Shown here: piece by piece, positions 16,653 through 25,092 of the stretch
Numbering within the stretch: position 1 is the first letter of the stretch
Layout: each line of letters starts with the position of its first letter
NCBI RefSeq assembly: GCF_002799245.1
Contig: NZ_NEQV01000008.1
Coordinates: forward strand, 1 to 64,000
Length of the DNA: 64,000 nt
Source of the DNA: Stenotrophomonas maltophilia
Lineage (GTDB): Bacteria; Pseudomonadota; Gammaproteobacteria; Xanthomonadales; Xanthomonadaceae
Reading direction: 5' to 3'
The notes under the pieces: model-generated
What the model was told of the DNA's origin: nothing
Database searches by the model: none
What the model saw: the letters and a program-made list of their open reading frames with translations, nothing else
Program-made: the position numbers and the translations under genes

Positions 16653-18344
16653 CTAGCGGTGCCCGCGTTCCTCGCGTGCCCGTGCCCGGCGGTCGAACAG
16701 CAGTGCACTGGTGACGATGCCCAAGCCCAGTACCACGCCGATCAACAGCAATACCAGTGCGATGAGTGGATAGCCGAACAGGTGCCAGCCGGTGTCGATC
16801 TTCATCATCATCGCGGCGGCCATGATCAGCGCCGCGCTGATGATGCCGGCCGCCACGCGGTTGGCGATCTTCTGCAGGTTCTCCATCAGCCGCGATTCTT
16901 CCAGGCCGGTCACCTTCATCTGCAGGCGGTTCTCGGCCAGCAGCGCCATGATGTCCGACAGCTTGCGCGGCCCATCGCGCAGCAACTGCTGCAGTTCCAT
17001 CGCCTCGCTGGCGATGTTGGCGGCAGACAGCGACTTCTTCAGGCGCGCGCGCATCACGTGCTGCAGCTGGCGCTCGACGATGCGGCGTGTGTCCAGCTCC
17101 GGTGCCAGCAGCCGGCATACGGTTTCCAGGTTGAGCAGGGCCTTGCCGAGCAGGCTCAGTTCCGGCGGTGTGCGCAGGCCGCAGGCGGTGGCGATGCGCA
17201 CCATGTCCAGCACCACGCGGCCTTCGGAGAAGCTGCCGCTGGCAGCGTAGCGTGCGATCAGCTGGCCGGTCTCGCGCAGGTAGCGCTCTTCGTCGAAGGC
17301 CTCCAGCCGCGTGCTGATGCTGATCAGGTCGTCGGCCACTTCTTCGCCACGGCCGTCAACGGCGGCGAACAGGATCTTCAGCAGCCGCTCGCGCAGGCGC
17401 GGCGGCATGTGCGCGACCATGCCCAGGTCGAAGATCGCCAGCCGGCCATCGGGCATCACCCGCAGGTTGCCCGGATGCGGGTCGGCATGGATCTCGCCAT
17501 GCACGAAGATCTGGTCCAGGTAGCCGCGGATCAGCGCCGCCGCCAGCGGGTCCATCGACTGCTCGGTGCGGCGCACATCGGGAATCGCGTCCACGCGCAC
17601 GCCGGTGGCCAGTTCCATGGTCAGCACGCGCTGGCTGCTGTAATCCCACAACGGCTGCGGAATCCACAGGCGCCGGAACGGCTTGAGATGGCGGCCGAAC
17701 CGGGCCAGGTTCTCGGCCTCGGCGTGGTAATCCAGCTCCTGCATCAGGGTCTTGGCGAACTCGTTGAGCCAGTCGCGCAGGCGCACGCGGCGGCCCACCT
17801 GGGTCAGGTGGTCGGCGGCCAGCGCGAAGCTGCGCAGCGCTTCCAGGTCCGAGCGCAGCTGCGCGGCCACCTCCGGCTTCTGCACCTTCACCGCCACCTG
17901 GCGGCCATCGTGCAGCACCGCGCGATGCACCTGCGCGATGGAGGCACAGCCCAGCGGCTCGGGATCGAACGCGGCAAACAGCTTGTTCACCGGTGCGCCC
18001 AGTTCCTGCTCGACGATGGCATGGATGCGCTCGACCGGGATCTCGGCCACCTTTTCCTGCATGCGCTCCAGCGCCGTGGCGAACTCCACCGGCACCATGT
18101 CCGGGCGGGTGGACAGCATCTGGCCCAGTTTGACGAAGGTCGGGCCCAGGGCTTCCAGATCGCTGACGAACTGTTCGGGATTGCCATCGGCGGGCACGTC
18201 GGCCTGATTGCTGGCGGCGTCCAGGTTCATGCCCGAGAACACGCCCGAATGGCGGTAACGCATCAGCAGGCGCAGGATCTGGCTGCGCCGGTTCATGCCT
18301 GTGACCAGCGGAGGATTGCCAGTGGTGGTGGGCGGGTTGCTCAA
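16653..18344 (-). CDS. UbiB/ABC1 (AarF) family atypical kinase
   Basis: A 563-aa member of the UbiB family, whose proteins support ubiquinone synthesis and lipid-linked steps. It has the KxGQ motif in PTFVKLGQMLSTRPDMVP, the alanine-rich loop replacement GCASIAQVHRAV, the catalytic-loop segment HGEIHADPHPGNLRV, and DLG in AIFDLGMVAH. Two C-terminal membrane helices follow (AAGIISAALIMAAAMMM and GYPLIALVLLLIGVVLG). The start is a TTG at 18344 with SD GGGAG six bases upstream; ATG 18296 has no SD. It is a second type beside the canonical ubiquinone-operon ubiB, which is not in this window. Confidence 0.9.
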   Translation of the reverse strand: MSNPPTTTGNPPLVTGMNRRSQILRLLMRYRHSGVFSGMNLDAASNQADVPADGNPEQFVSDLEALGPTFVKLGQMLSTRPDMVPVEFATALERMQEKVAEIPVERIHAIVEQELGAPVNKLFAAFDPEPLGCASIAQVHRAVLHDGRQVAVKVQKPEVAAQLRSDLEALRSFALAADHLTQVGRRVRLRDWLNEFAKTLMQELDYHAEAENLARFGRHLKPFRRLWIPQPLWDYSSQRVLTMELATGVRVDAIPDVRRTEQSMDPLAAALIRGYLDQIFVHGEIHADPHPGNLRVMPDGRLAIFDLGMVAHMPPRLRERLLKILFAAVDGRGEEVADDLISISTRLEAFDEERYLRETGQLIARYAASGSFSEGRVVLDMVRIATACGLRTPPELSLLGKALLNLETVCRLLAPELDTRRIVERQLQHVMRARLKKSLSAANIASEAMELQQLLRDGPRKLSDIMALLAENRLQMKVTGLEESRLMENLQKIANRVAAGIISAALIMAAAMMMKIDTGWHLFGYPLIALVLLLIGVVLGLGIVTSALLFDRRARAREERGHR

Positions 18345-18534
18345 GCGGAACTCCCATGCGGCCAGGACAGGCGGTGCCGGGCGTTGGCCGGCACTGCGCG
18401 GTTGCCGGCCAGCGGCTGGCACGACCGGATTTGGCAGTGTCGCCGGGGGGCGGTAGGCATGCAGTGAATCCCACGGCTACCGCAGGGACCGGCGGATCGG
18501 TCAGAATCGGCGCATTCCCTCTCTTGGACGCCCC

Positions 18535-19461
18535 ATGGCCGGTGCCAGCCTGTTCGCCCTGCTCGACGATATCGCCTCCCTGCTCGACGATGTCTCGGTG
18601 CTGACCAAGGTCGCGGCGAAGAAGACCGCGGGCGTGTTGGGCGACGATCTGGCGTTGAACGCGCAGCAGGTCACCGGGGTCAACGCCAACCGCGAGCTGC
18701 CCGTGGTGTGGGCGGTGGCCAAGGGTTCATTGGTCAACAAGGTGATCCTGGTGCCGGCGGCACTGGCGATCAGCGCGCTGGAGGCCTGGCTGCACAGCCG
18801 CGGCTGGAACGTGCCGCTGATCGTGCCGCTGATGATGATCGGTGGTGCCTTCCTGTGCTTCGAAGGCGTGGAGAAGCTGGCGCACCGCTACCTGCATTCG
18901 TCCGATGACGATGCCGAGCGCCTGGCCGAGCGTCGCAAGGCGCTGGCCGATGCGCAGGTGGACATGGTGGCGTGGGAGAAGGACAAGGTGAAGGGTGCGA
19001 TCCGCACCGATTTCATCCTCTCGGCCGAGATAATCGTGCTGACCCTGGGCGTGGTCGCCACCGCACCGTTCACCAACCAGGTGATCACCCTGGCTGTGGT
19101 GGCACTGGCGATGACGGTGTTCGTGTACGGGCTGGTGGCGGGCATCGTCAAGCTCGACGACGTCGGCCTGTACCTGTCGCGCAAGGGCGGTGCCATTGCC
19201 GCCTTCGGTCGCGGCCTGGTGGCTTCGGCGCCGTGGCTGATGAAGTTCCTGTCAGTGGCCGGCACCATCGCCATGTTCCTGGTGGGCGGCGGCATCCTGG
19301 TGCACAACGTGCCGGCGCTGCACCACGCGGTGCAGGCGTTGGGCGGCGAGGGGCAGTGGGGCTGGCTGGTCAGTGCAGCGGGCAACATGGTGGTCGGGAT
19401 CATCGCCGGTGCCATCGTGCTGGCGGCGGTGACCGGCTTCCAGAAGCTGCGCGGGAAGTAA
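18535..19461 (+). CDS. DUF808 family inner-membrane protein (YedI-like)
   Basis: This 308-aa protein matches the DUF808/YedI family from its first residues (MAGASLFALLDDIASLLDDVSVLTKVAAKKTAGVLGDDLALNAQQV). At least five hydrophobic segments follow, including NVPLIVPLMMIGGAFLCFEGVEKL and a C-terminal pair around VVGIIAGAIVLAAVTG. The function of the family is unknown. It is divergent from the UbiB-type gene by 190 bp and followed by a SMAG pair. Confidence 0.9.
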   Translation: MAGASLFALLDDIASLLDDVSVLTKVAAKKTAGVLGDDLALNAQQVTGVNANRELPVVWAVAKGSLVNKVILVPAALAISALEAWLHSRGWNVPLIVPLMMIGGAFLCFEGVEKLAHRYLHSSDDDAERLAERRKALADAQVDMVAWEKDKVKGAIRTDFILSAEIIVLTLGVVATAPFTNQVITLAVVALAMTVFVYGLVAGIVKLDDVGLYLSRKGGAIAAFGRGLVASAPWLMKFLSVAGTIAMFLVGGGILVHNVPALHHAVQALGGEGQWGWLVSAAGNMVVGIIAGAIVLAAVTGFQKLRGK

Positions 19462-19464
19462 TCT

Positions 19465-19536
19465 GTAGAGCCGAGCCCACGCTCGGCTGCTCTACGGCGC
19501 TCCGCGCCGCCGCCCGAGCATGGGCTCGGGCGCTAC
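19465..19536. repeat. SMAG palindrome pair
   Basis: GTAGAGCCGAGCCCACGCTC starts the element and GGGCTCGGGCGCTAC ends it, separating the convergent DUF808 and diguanylate cyclase genes. Confidence 0.85.
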
Positions 19537-19556
19537 AGAGCCCGCACGTTGGATCA

Positions 19557-21092
19557 TCACCCCGCCTGTACCCGGTTCTTGCCCTGCCGCTTGGCTGCAT
19601 ACAGCGCGTCATCGGCGCGCCGCAGCAGGGTTTCGATATCGTCGCCGGGCTGCCATTGCGCCAGCCCGGCGCTGAAATGCACGGGCACGCGCCGGTCCTG
19701 CACGGTCAGCACGCGGTGCGCCAGTGAACGCTGCAGGCGCTGCACGGTGGCCATGCTGTCGGCGGCCTGGGTTTCCGGCAGTACCAGCACGAACTCGTCG
19801 CCGCCCAGACGTGCGATGCCGTCGGTAGCGCGCAGCAGCAGTTTGCACACGGACACCAGGTGCTGCAGCAGCGCATCGCCACCCGCGTGGCCGTGCGCAT
19901 CGTTGGTCTGGTGGAAATCATCAAGGTCGATCACTGCCACGCCCAGCGGTGAGCTGTTGCGTGCGGCGCGGGCCAGCTCGCGTTGCAGCAGTTCGTCCAG
20001 GCCACGGCGGTTCAGCGCCTGGGTCAGCGGGTCGATGCGGGCCAGGTCACCGGCGGCACGCAGTTCCTGCTCCAGCTCGGCAATGCGTTGTTCTGCACGT
20101 TCCACTTCCTGCCGCGCGTTGGCGAGGTGATCGCGCGCCTGTGCGGCCTGCTGCTGCACCTTGCCGGTATCGCGCATCACGTCCTGCAGCAGCTGGTTGA
20201 GGTCGGCGATGCTGCGCGCTTCACGCAGCTGCAGCGCGTAGCTGCCGATACGGTCGTGGTACTCACCGGTGCTGGTGGCCATGCCATCCATGCGTTCGAT
20301 GAACTCGCCCATCAAGCCGCGCATGGCCGCCTTCGAGTCGTCGATGCCCTGGCGCAGCAGGCCCTGCTTGTAGATCACTTCACGCAGCTCGGCGCGGGTG
20401 CGCTCGACCGCTTCAGCTTCCAGTGGGCCGTCCAGCAACTGGCGCACCGCTGCAATCTGGCCCTGCAGCCAGCTGCGGTCATCCAGCAGCTCGCTCACGT
20501 TCTCCAGCAGCAACGCAAACAGCTCCAGCAGCAACGCCTGCTGTTCCTGCCAGCTTTCGGCGCGCACGCCGACCTGGTGGCCGAGTTCGCGCACGCCCTG
20601 TTCGATCGGCTCCAGCGCGGTGCCTGGCTGCCACTGGCGCAGGTGCATGGCCAGTGCCTGCGCCTGTTCGCGCAGATCGGGGTCGTGCTGCAGCAGGGCC
20701 ACCACCGCGCCGCCCAGCAGCAGCCGCAGCTGCTCGGACAGGCGCAGGCTTTCCGGCTGCCCGTCCGGCGAATGCTGTTCGATGGTGCGGATGTACTTGT
20801 CGATCAGTTGCCGCATCGCGCGCCCGTAGCGTGGCCAATCGGCACTGGCCTGCGCCGATTGCAGGCGGTCGCCCATGTCACCGAGTTCGCCGGGCAGGGT
20901 GGCCATGCCGTTGGCGAACGCGGCCAGCAACGGCTCCGGCGCATCGGCACCGGCAAACAGCTGCTGCAGCGCCACGCCACCGCCGCCCTGCAGCACCACG
21001 CGGTCACCCAGCCCGTCGTCCACGACCGCGCGCACGCGTGCCGGCGGCCCAAGGGCGGTACCGGGGGCAGGGCGGTGGTCGGGCTGGTCCGT
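19557..21092 (-). CDS. Diguanylate cyclase (GGDEF) with a long helical N-terminus
   Basis: A 511-aa cytosolic protein with no membrane segment. Residues 1-340 are largely helical with coiled-coil stretches (ARDHLANARQEVERAEQRIAELEQEL). The C-terminal GGDEF domain has an intact active site (RLGGDEFVLVLPE). An RxxD inhibitory site (RATD) lies five residues before it, so it should be a product-inhibited active cyclase making c-di-GMP. ATG 21092 (MTDQPDHRP) has an upstream AGGA; ATG 21134 lacks an SD. c-di-GMP is the ligand of Clp in Xanthomonas, and clp is in this window. Confidence 0.92.
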   Translation of the reverse strand, partial: TDQPDHRPAPGTALGPPARVRAVVDDGLGDRVVLQGGGGVALQQLFAGADAPEPLLAAFANGMATLPGELGDMGDRLQSAQASADWPRYGRAMRQLIDKYIRTIEQHSPDGQPESLRLSEQLRLLLGGAVVALLQHDPDLREQAQALAMHLRQWQPGTALEPIEQGVRELGHQVGVRAESWQEQQALLLELFALLLENVSELLDDRSWLQGQIAAVRQLLDGPLEAEAVERTRAELREVIYKQGLLRQGIDDSKAAMRGLMGEFIERMDGMATSTGEYHDRIGSYALQLREARSIADLNQLLQDVMRDTGKVQQQAAQARDHLANARQEVERAEQRIAELEQELRAAGDLARIDPLTQALNRRGLDELLQRELARAARNSSPLGVAVIDLDDFHQTNDAHGHAGGDALLQHLVSVCKLLLRATDGIARLGGDEFVLVLPETQAADSMATVQRLQRSLAHRVLTVQDRRVPVHFSAGLAQWQPGDDIETLLRRADDALYAAKRQGKNRVQAG

Positions 21093-21200
21093 CATGGAGC
21101 GAATCCTGGGGCTGGCAGGGACTGGTTCCAGCATATCGGCGCGTCCGCCGACGGCTTGAACGGCTAGGATGGGCGACAGGATGCCGCAGTGGAGGTGCTA

Positions 21201-21836
21201 ATGCGCGTGATGTTGCTGGGGGCGACCGGCCTGGTCGGCGGGTTGACCCTGCGCAGGCTGCTGGACGACCCGCGCTGCAGCGCCGTGATCGCCCCGGCCC
21301 GCCGTCCACTGGACCTGCGCCATGCCAAGCTGGAGAACCCGGTGCTGGCCTTCGATGCGTTGCCGGCCGAAGCCGGCTGGGCGCGTGTGGACGCGGTGAT
21401 CTGCGCGCTGGGCAGCACCATCGCCCAGGCCGGCAGCCGCGAGGCCTTCCATCGTATCGACCACGATTACCCGCTGGCGTTCGCCCGCCTGGCACAGGTA
21501 CAGGGTGCGCAGGCCTATGTACTGAATTCCGCAGCCGGCGCTGATCCGCAGTCGTCGATCTTCTACAGCCGGGTGAAGGGCGAGCTGGAGCGCGACCTGC
21601 GTGCGTTGGACTTCGCCTCGTTGACCCTGGTTCGACCGGGACTGATCGGAGGCGAGCGCACCGAGGTGCGCCGTGGCGAGCGTTTCGCATTGGCGGTGCT
21701 CGGCGCGCTGGGGCCGGTACTGCCGCGGGCGTGGAGGATCAACCCGGCCAGCGAAATCGCCAAGGCACTGGTCGAGGCGGCGCTGGCCCCGCAACCGGGT
21801 GAGCAGGTGGTGGCCTCAGGCGCGCTGGTCGGCTGA
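21201..21836 (+). CDS. NAD(P)-binding Rossmann-fold protein, HTATIP2/atypical SDR-like
   Basis: This 211-aa protein starts with a dinucleotide-binding motif (MRVMLLGATGLVGGLTLRRLL) followed by VDAVICALGSTIAQAGSREAFHRIDHDYPLAFARLA and YVLNSAAGADPQSSIFYSRVKGELERDL. The YxxxK pair resembles an SDR catalytic Tyr/Lys. The HTATIP2 class of atypical SDRs fits best. SD GGAGG lies just before ATG 21201. Its stop shares one base with the start of the WYL regulator gene, so the two are translationally coupled. Confidence 0.85.
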   Translation: MRVMLLGATGLVGGLTLRRLLDDPRCSAVIAPARRPLDLRHAKLENPVLAFDALPAEAGWARVDAVICALGSTIAQAGSREAFHRIDHDYPLAFARLAQVQGAQAYVLNSAAGADPQSSIFYSRVKGELERDLRALDFASLTLVRPGLIGGERTEVRRGERFALAVLGALGPVLPRAWRINPASEIAKALVEAALAPQPGEQVVASGALVG

Positions 21837-22543
21837 TGTCGCGTGCGCTGCGCCTGACCCAGCTGCTGCAGCTGCTGCGTCGCCATCGGCGGCCGGTGGC
21901 CGGGCAGGTGCTGGCCGAAGCGCTGGGCATCAGCCTGCGCACGCTGTACCGCGATATCGAGACGCTGCGCGAGCAGGGCGCCGACCTGCGTGGTGAGGCC
22001 GGCGTCGGCTACCAGCTTGCGCCGAGCGACACCCTGCCGCCGATGACCCTGCCACCGGCCGAGATCGACGCGCTGGTGCTGGGCCTGCGCTGGGTTGCGG
22101 CGCGCACCGAGCCGGCACTGGCTGAGGCGGCACGTGATGCCCTGGCACGTATCGCGCATGTGTTGCCTGCAGCCCGCCGCGAGGCGTTACGTGACAGCGG
22201 CCTGCGTGTCGGCCCTTCGCGGGCGGCGGCCAAGGTGCCGTCTGCACGCCTGCAGGCCGTGCGTGAGGCCGTGGGTTCGCAGCAGCGCCTGCGGTTCGGT
22301 TACGAGGATGCGCAGGGCCAGCGCAGTGAGCGGATCGTCTGGCCGTTCGCGCTGGGCTACTTCGACGAAGTGCCGATGCTGGCGGCGTGGTGCGAGAGCC
22401 GCGGGGACTTCCGCCATTTCCGGCTGGACCGCATCCGCCAGGTGCGCGCGCTGCAGGATCACTATCGGGTGCCGCGCGCCACCCTGCTGCGGCGCTGGCA
22501 GAAGGCACAGGGCATCACGCCGGACTGGCTGGATCGTTCGTAG
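21836..22543 (+). CDS. YafY-type HTH/WYL transcriptional regulator
   Basis: A 235-aa regulator with an N-terminal DeoR-like helix-turn-helix (RLTQLLQLLRRHRRPVAGQVLAEALGISLRTLYRDIETL) and a C-terminal WYL domain (RLRFGYEDAQGQRSERIVWPFALGYFDEVPMLAAWCESRGDFRHFRLDRI). WYL domains bind small ligands or nucleic acid and often control stress or DNA-repair functions. It is coupled to the Rossmann protein gene (TGATG overlap), which may be its partner or target. Confidence 0.92.
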   Translation: MSRALRLTQLLQLLRRHRRPVAGQVLAEALGISLRTLYRDIETLREQGADLRGEAGVGYQLAPSDTLPPMTLPPAEIDALVLGLRWVAARTEPALAEAARDALARIAHVLPAARREALRDSGLRVGPSRAAAKVPSARLQAVREAVGSQQRLRFGYEDAQGQRSERIVWPFALGYFDEVPMLAAWCESRGDFRHFRLDRIRQVRALQDHYRVPRATLLRRWQKAQGITPDWLDRS

Positions 22544-22623
22544 CGTCGGGCTTGTCCGCCTGCTTCCGCGCTTCGTTTCCTGCTGCGGGCGTGATGGGTT
22601 GGCGGCCTTTGCTCTTAGCTCTG

Positions 22624-22731
22624 GTAGAAGTCGAGCTTGCTCGACTGCCCTTGATCTTCGCGAACAGCTGTCGAGCAAGCTCGACATCTACCAAGGCAAG
22701 GACAACAGCTGTCGAGCAATCTCGATGCTAC
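22624..22731. repeat. GTAG palindromes with TCGAGCTTGCTCGA core
   Basis: A pair of modules (GTAGAAGTCGAGCTTGCTCG ... GTCGAGCAAGCTCGACATCTAC) is followed by a third half-module ending in GCTAC at 22731. It is the same subgroup as the element at 203-225 and lies between the WYL regulator and the VOC gene. Confidence 0.75.
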
Positions 22732-22791
22732 TGACAGAATCTGTCAGCAGGGCAGTACCACCATGAACGCTCCCAACAACGGAGCCACCCC

Positions 22792-23178
22792 ATGTTCAAG
22801 CCCAGCACCCTGCTGCAGTACGTGCGCGACGTCGCTGCCAGCGCCACCTTCTACAGCGGCATCCTCGGCAGACCGCCGGTCGAGCAGTCGCCCGGGTTCG
22901 CCCTGTTCCTGATCGGCGATGGCGCGGCACTCGGCCTGTGGCAGCGCGATGACGTGCAACCGCCGGTGTCCGCGCAGGCCGGCGCCGCCGAACTGGCGAT
23001 GGTCGTCGCCAACCCTGACGCCGTGCAGCAGATGCACGATGCGTGGCATGCGCTCGGTGTGCAGATCCTGCAGGCACCGGTAACGCTGGAATTCGGCCAC
23101 ACCTTCGTCGGTGCCGATCCTGATGGCCACCGCTTGCGCGTCTACAGCCGCGCCGAAGGTCTGGTAGCGCGTGATTGA
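22792..23178 (+). CDS. VOC (glyoxalase-like) family protein
   Basis: A 128-aa single-domain vicinal-oxygen-chelate protein with two beta-alpha-beta-beta-beta units: YVRDVAASATFYSGILGRPPVEQSPGFALFLIGDGAALGLW, then AELAMVVANPDAVQQMHDAWHALGVQILQAPVTLEFGHTFVGADPDGHRLRVY. The spacing resembles PhnB- or bleomycin-resistance-like dimeric proteins. The C-terminal DPDGHRLRVY strand is diagnostic of the fold. Substrate unknown. It stands alone and ends at a SMAG pair and a bidirectional terminator. Confidence 0.85.
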   Translation: MFKPSTLLQYVRDVAASATFYSGILGRPPVEQSPGFALFLIGDGAALGLWQRDDVQPPVSAQAGAAELAMVVANPDAVQQMHDAWHALGVQILQAPVTLEFGHTFVGADPDGHRLRVYSRAEGLVARD

Positions 23179-23191
23179 TCGCCGGCGTTCT

Positions 23192-23265
23192 GTAGAGCCG
23201 AGCCCATGCTCGGCTGCTTCATGCCTTCATCCACTGAAAAGCAGCCGAGCATGGCTCGGCTCTAC
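23192..23265. repeat. SMAG palindrome pair
   Basis: GTAGAGCCGAGCCCATGCTC at the left is mirrored by GAGCATGGCTCGGCTCTAC at the right. It sits between the convergent VOC and E2 genes, immediately before the terminator. Confidence 0.85.
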
Positions 23266-23282
23266 AGGAGAAGAGCGGGCAT

Positions 23283-23315
23283 AAAAAAACGCCGGGCAGT
23301 GCCCGGCGTTTTTTT
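23283..23315. terminator. Bidirectional terminator
   Basis: The stem ACGCCGGGC/GCCCGGCGT with an AGT loop is flanked by A residues on the left and T residues on the right. It serves the VOC gene (+) and the 2-oxoacid dehydrogenase operon (-). Confidence 0.88.
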
Positions 23316-23358
23316 GTTCATGTGCCAACCAACGGTTGGCACCCACCAATCAGCTGGA

Positions 23359-24741
23359 TCAGCTGGCCAGCGCCAGGTCGTCCATCATCGCGCGCAGGAA
23401 GCGGGCCGCTTCGCCGCCGGTGGCCGCGCGGTGGTCGAAGGTGACCGACAGCGGGATCACCTTGTGCGCTTCCACGCCGCCCATCACCGGGGTCATCTGG
23501 TGGCGGGCACGGCCGGCACCGACGATGGCCACGCACGGCGGCACCACGACCGGGGTCGCGTAGCGGCCGGCGAACATGCCGAAGTTGGACAGCGAGATGG
23601 TATAGCCACTCAGTTCCGAGGCCGCGATCGAACGCGATTCGACCTGCTCGCGCAGGCGGTTGACGCCTTCGCGGATGCCGCGTGCATCGAGCATGTCGGC
23701 GTTGCGCAGGGCCGGCACGAACAGGCCGTCGTCGGTGTCCACGGCGATGCCGATGTCCACCTGCGCATGCAGGGTGCGGGTCAGGGCTTCACCGTCGAAC
23801 CAGGCGTTCATCGCCGGCACCTTCTGTGCGGCGACCACGATCGAACGCACCAGGCGCGCGGTGACATCGTTACCCGGCAGCCAGGCATGGATGTCGGCGT
23901 CGTCGTTCAGCGTGGTCGGCACGACCTTGCTGTGCGCATCGGCCATCACCCGTGCCATGTTGCGGCGCACGCCCTTCAGCGGTTCCGGCTGACCCTTGGC
24001 GACCACGCCCGGCGGCTGGGTACGCATCGGCTTGCCGGCGGCGGACAGCGGGGTGCGGGCTTCGCTCTGCACCGGGGCCGAGACCTGCGCCGGGGCCGGC
24101 GCGGCATACGCGGCAGCGGCGACCGGTGCCGGGGCGGCGCCGAGCCTGGCGCTGCCGTTGGCGGCGGCCTGCTTGACGTCGGCCATGGTCACCGCGCCAT
24201 CGGTGCCGGTGGCCGGCACGCGGCCCAGGTCGACACCCAGCTTGCGGGCCATCGCACGCACGGCCGGCACGGCCTTGACGCCACCGACGGCCAGCGCCTG
24301 TTCGGCGTGCACGGCATTGGAGCTCTGCATCGCGCCAACCACGGTGCCGGCGTCATCGCGCTCGGCTGCGGCAGGCTTGGCCTCTTCCGCGGCGACTGGC
24401 GCCGCCGGCAGCGGCGGCGGGGTCGGTGCTGCGGCCGGAGCGGCGTGGCCGTGGCTGTGGCCGGTGTCCTGGCCATCGGCACGCTGCGGCAGGTTCGGGT
24501 CCAGTTCGAAGCTGGCCAGCACCGAGCCGGTCGGGATGATGTCGCCGGCCCCGCCGGACAGTTTCAGCACCTTGCCGGAGAACGGCGAGGGCACTTCGAC
24601 AACGGCCTTGGCGGTCTCCATCGACACCAGCGGCTCGTCCAGCTTGATCACATCGCCTTCCTTGACGAACCACTCGACGATGGTCGCGTCCGGCAGGCCT
24701 TCGCCCAGGTCGGGCAGGTTGAAGTTCTTGGTCTGGCTCAT
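23359..24741 (-). CDS. bkdB: Branched-chain 2-oxoacid dehydrogenase E2 (dihydrolipoyl acyltransferase)
   Basis: A 460-aa E2 subunit: N-terminal lipoyl domain with the lipoyl-lysine in SMETAKAVVEVPSPF, an Ala/Pro/His-rich linker, a peripheral-subunit-binding domain (AVPAVRAMARKLGVDLGRVPATGTDGAVTMADV), a second linker and the acyltransferase domain. The catalytic motif, usually HRxxDG, reads DHRAATGG here, so the histidine is kept but the Asp is replaced by Thr. It is the last gene of the E1 alpha-E1 beta-SH3-E2 operon and overlaps the SH3 gene by 4 bp. E3 must be supplied from elsewhere. A pyruvate-specific role cannot be fully excluded. Confidence 0.88.
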   Translation of the reverse strand: MSQTKNFNLPDLGEGLPDATIVEWFVKEGDVIKLDEPLVSMETAKAVVEVPSPFSGKVLKLSGGAGDIIPTGSVLASFELDPNLPQRADGQDTGHSHGHAAPAAAPTPPPLPAAPVAAEEAKPAAAERDDAGTVVGAMQSSNAVHAEQALAVGGVKAVPAVRAMARKLGVDLGRVPATGTDGAVTMADVKQAAANGSARLGAAPAPVAAAAYAAPAPAQVSAPVQSEARTPLSAAGKPMRTQPPGVVAKGQPEPLKGVRRNMARVMADAHSKVVPTTLNDDADIHAWLPGNDVTARLVRSIVVAAQKVPAMNAWFDGEALTRTLHAQVDIGIAVDTDDGLFVPALRNADMLDARGIREGVNRLREQVESRSIAASELSGYTISLSNFGMFAGRYATPVVVPPCVAIVGAGRARHQMTPVMGGVEAHKVIPLSVTFDHRAATGGEAARFLRAMMDDLALAS

Positions 24742-25091
24742 TTGCAGTTCTCTTCCAGCAGTTCCAGTTCGCGGGCCGGCAGCCAACCCGTCGCGCCATT
24801 GGCGCGCTCGGACCACCACCACCCGCCATGTTCGTGATGAAGCTTCACCATCTCGCCGCTTTCCACATCCAGCTCGCGGGCGTCGTAGTCGCACAGGGCT
24901 TCGGCGCGACCCTCATCCAGCAGCTGCAACCAGGCGATGGGCGCCCATCCAGCGCGCCCATCGTTGGTGCGTACCCAGGCAAACGCCGGCCATTCCTCGT
25001 CACGGACACCTACTTCGACGATCTGGCCGGTGTGGAACCGGAGCGGGTTGGGATACTGGCTGCGGTAAGCCCCCAGAAGGCGGGCCCGCAT
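24738..25091 (-). CDS. SH3-like domain protein inside the 2-oxoacid dehydrogenase operon
   Basis: This 117-aa protein appears to carry two SH3-like modules: RARLLGAYRSQYPNPLRFHTGQIVEVGVRDEEWPAFAWVRTNDGRAGWAPIAWLQLL, and ALCDYDARELDVESGEMVKLHHEHGGWWWSERANGATGWLPARELELL. The second matches the eukaryote-like variant SH3 pattern (ALYDY ... E ... WW ... G ... P). No signal peptide is present. The start is 1 nt after the E1 beta stop and the stop overlaps the E2 start (ATGA), so it is firmly embedded in the operon. It could be a scaffold, but that is inference. Confidence 0.85.
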   Translation of the reverse strand: MRARLLGAYRSQYPNPLRFHTGQIVEVGVRDEEWPAFAWVRTNDGRAGWAPIAWLQLLDEGRAEALCDYDARELDVESGEMVKLHHEHGGWWWSERANGATGWLPARELELLEENCK

Positions 25092-25092
25092 G

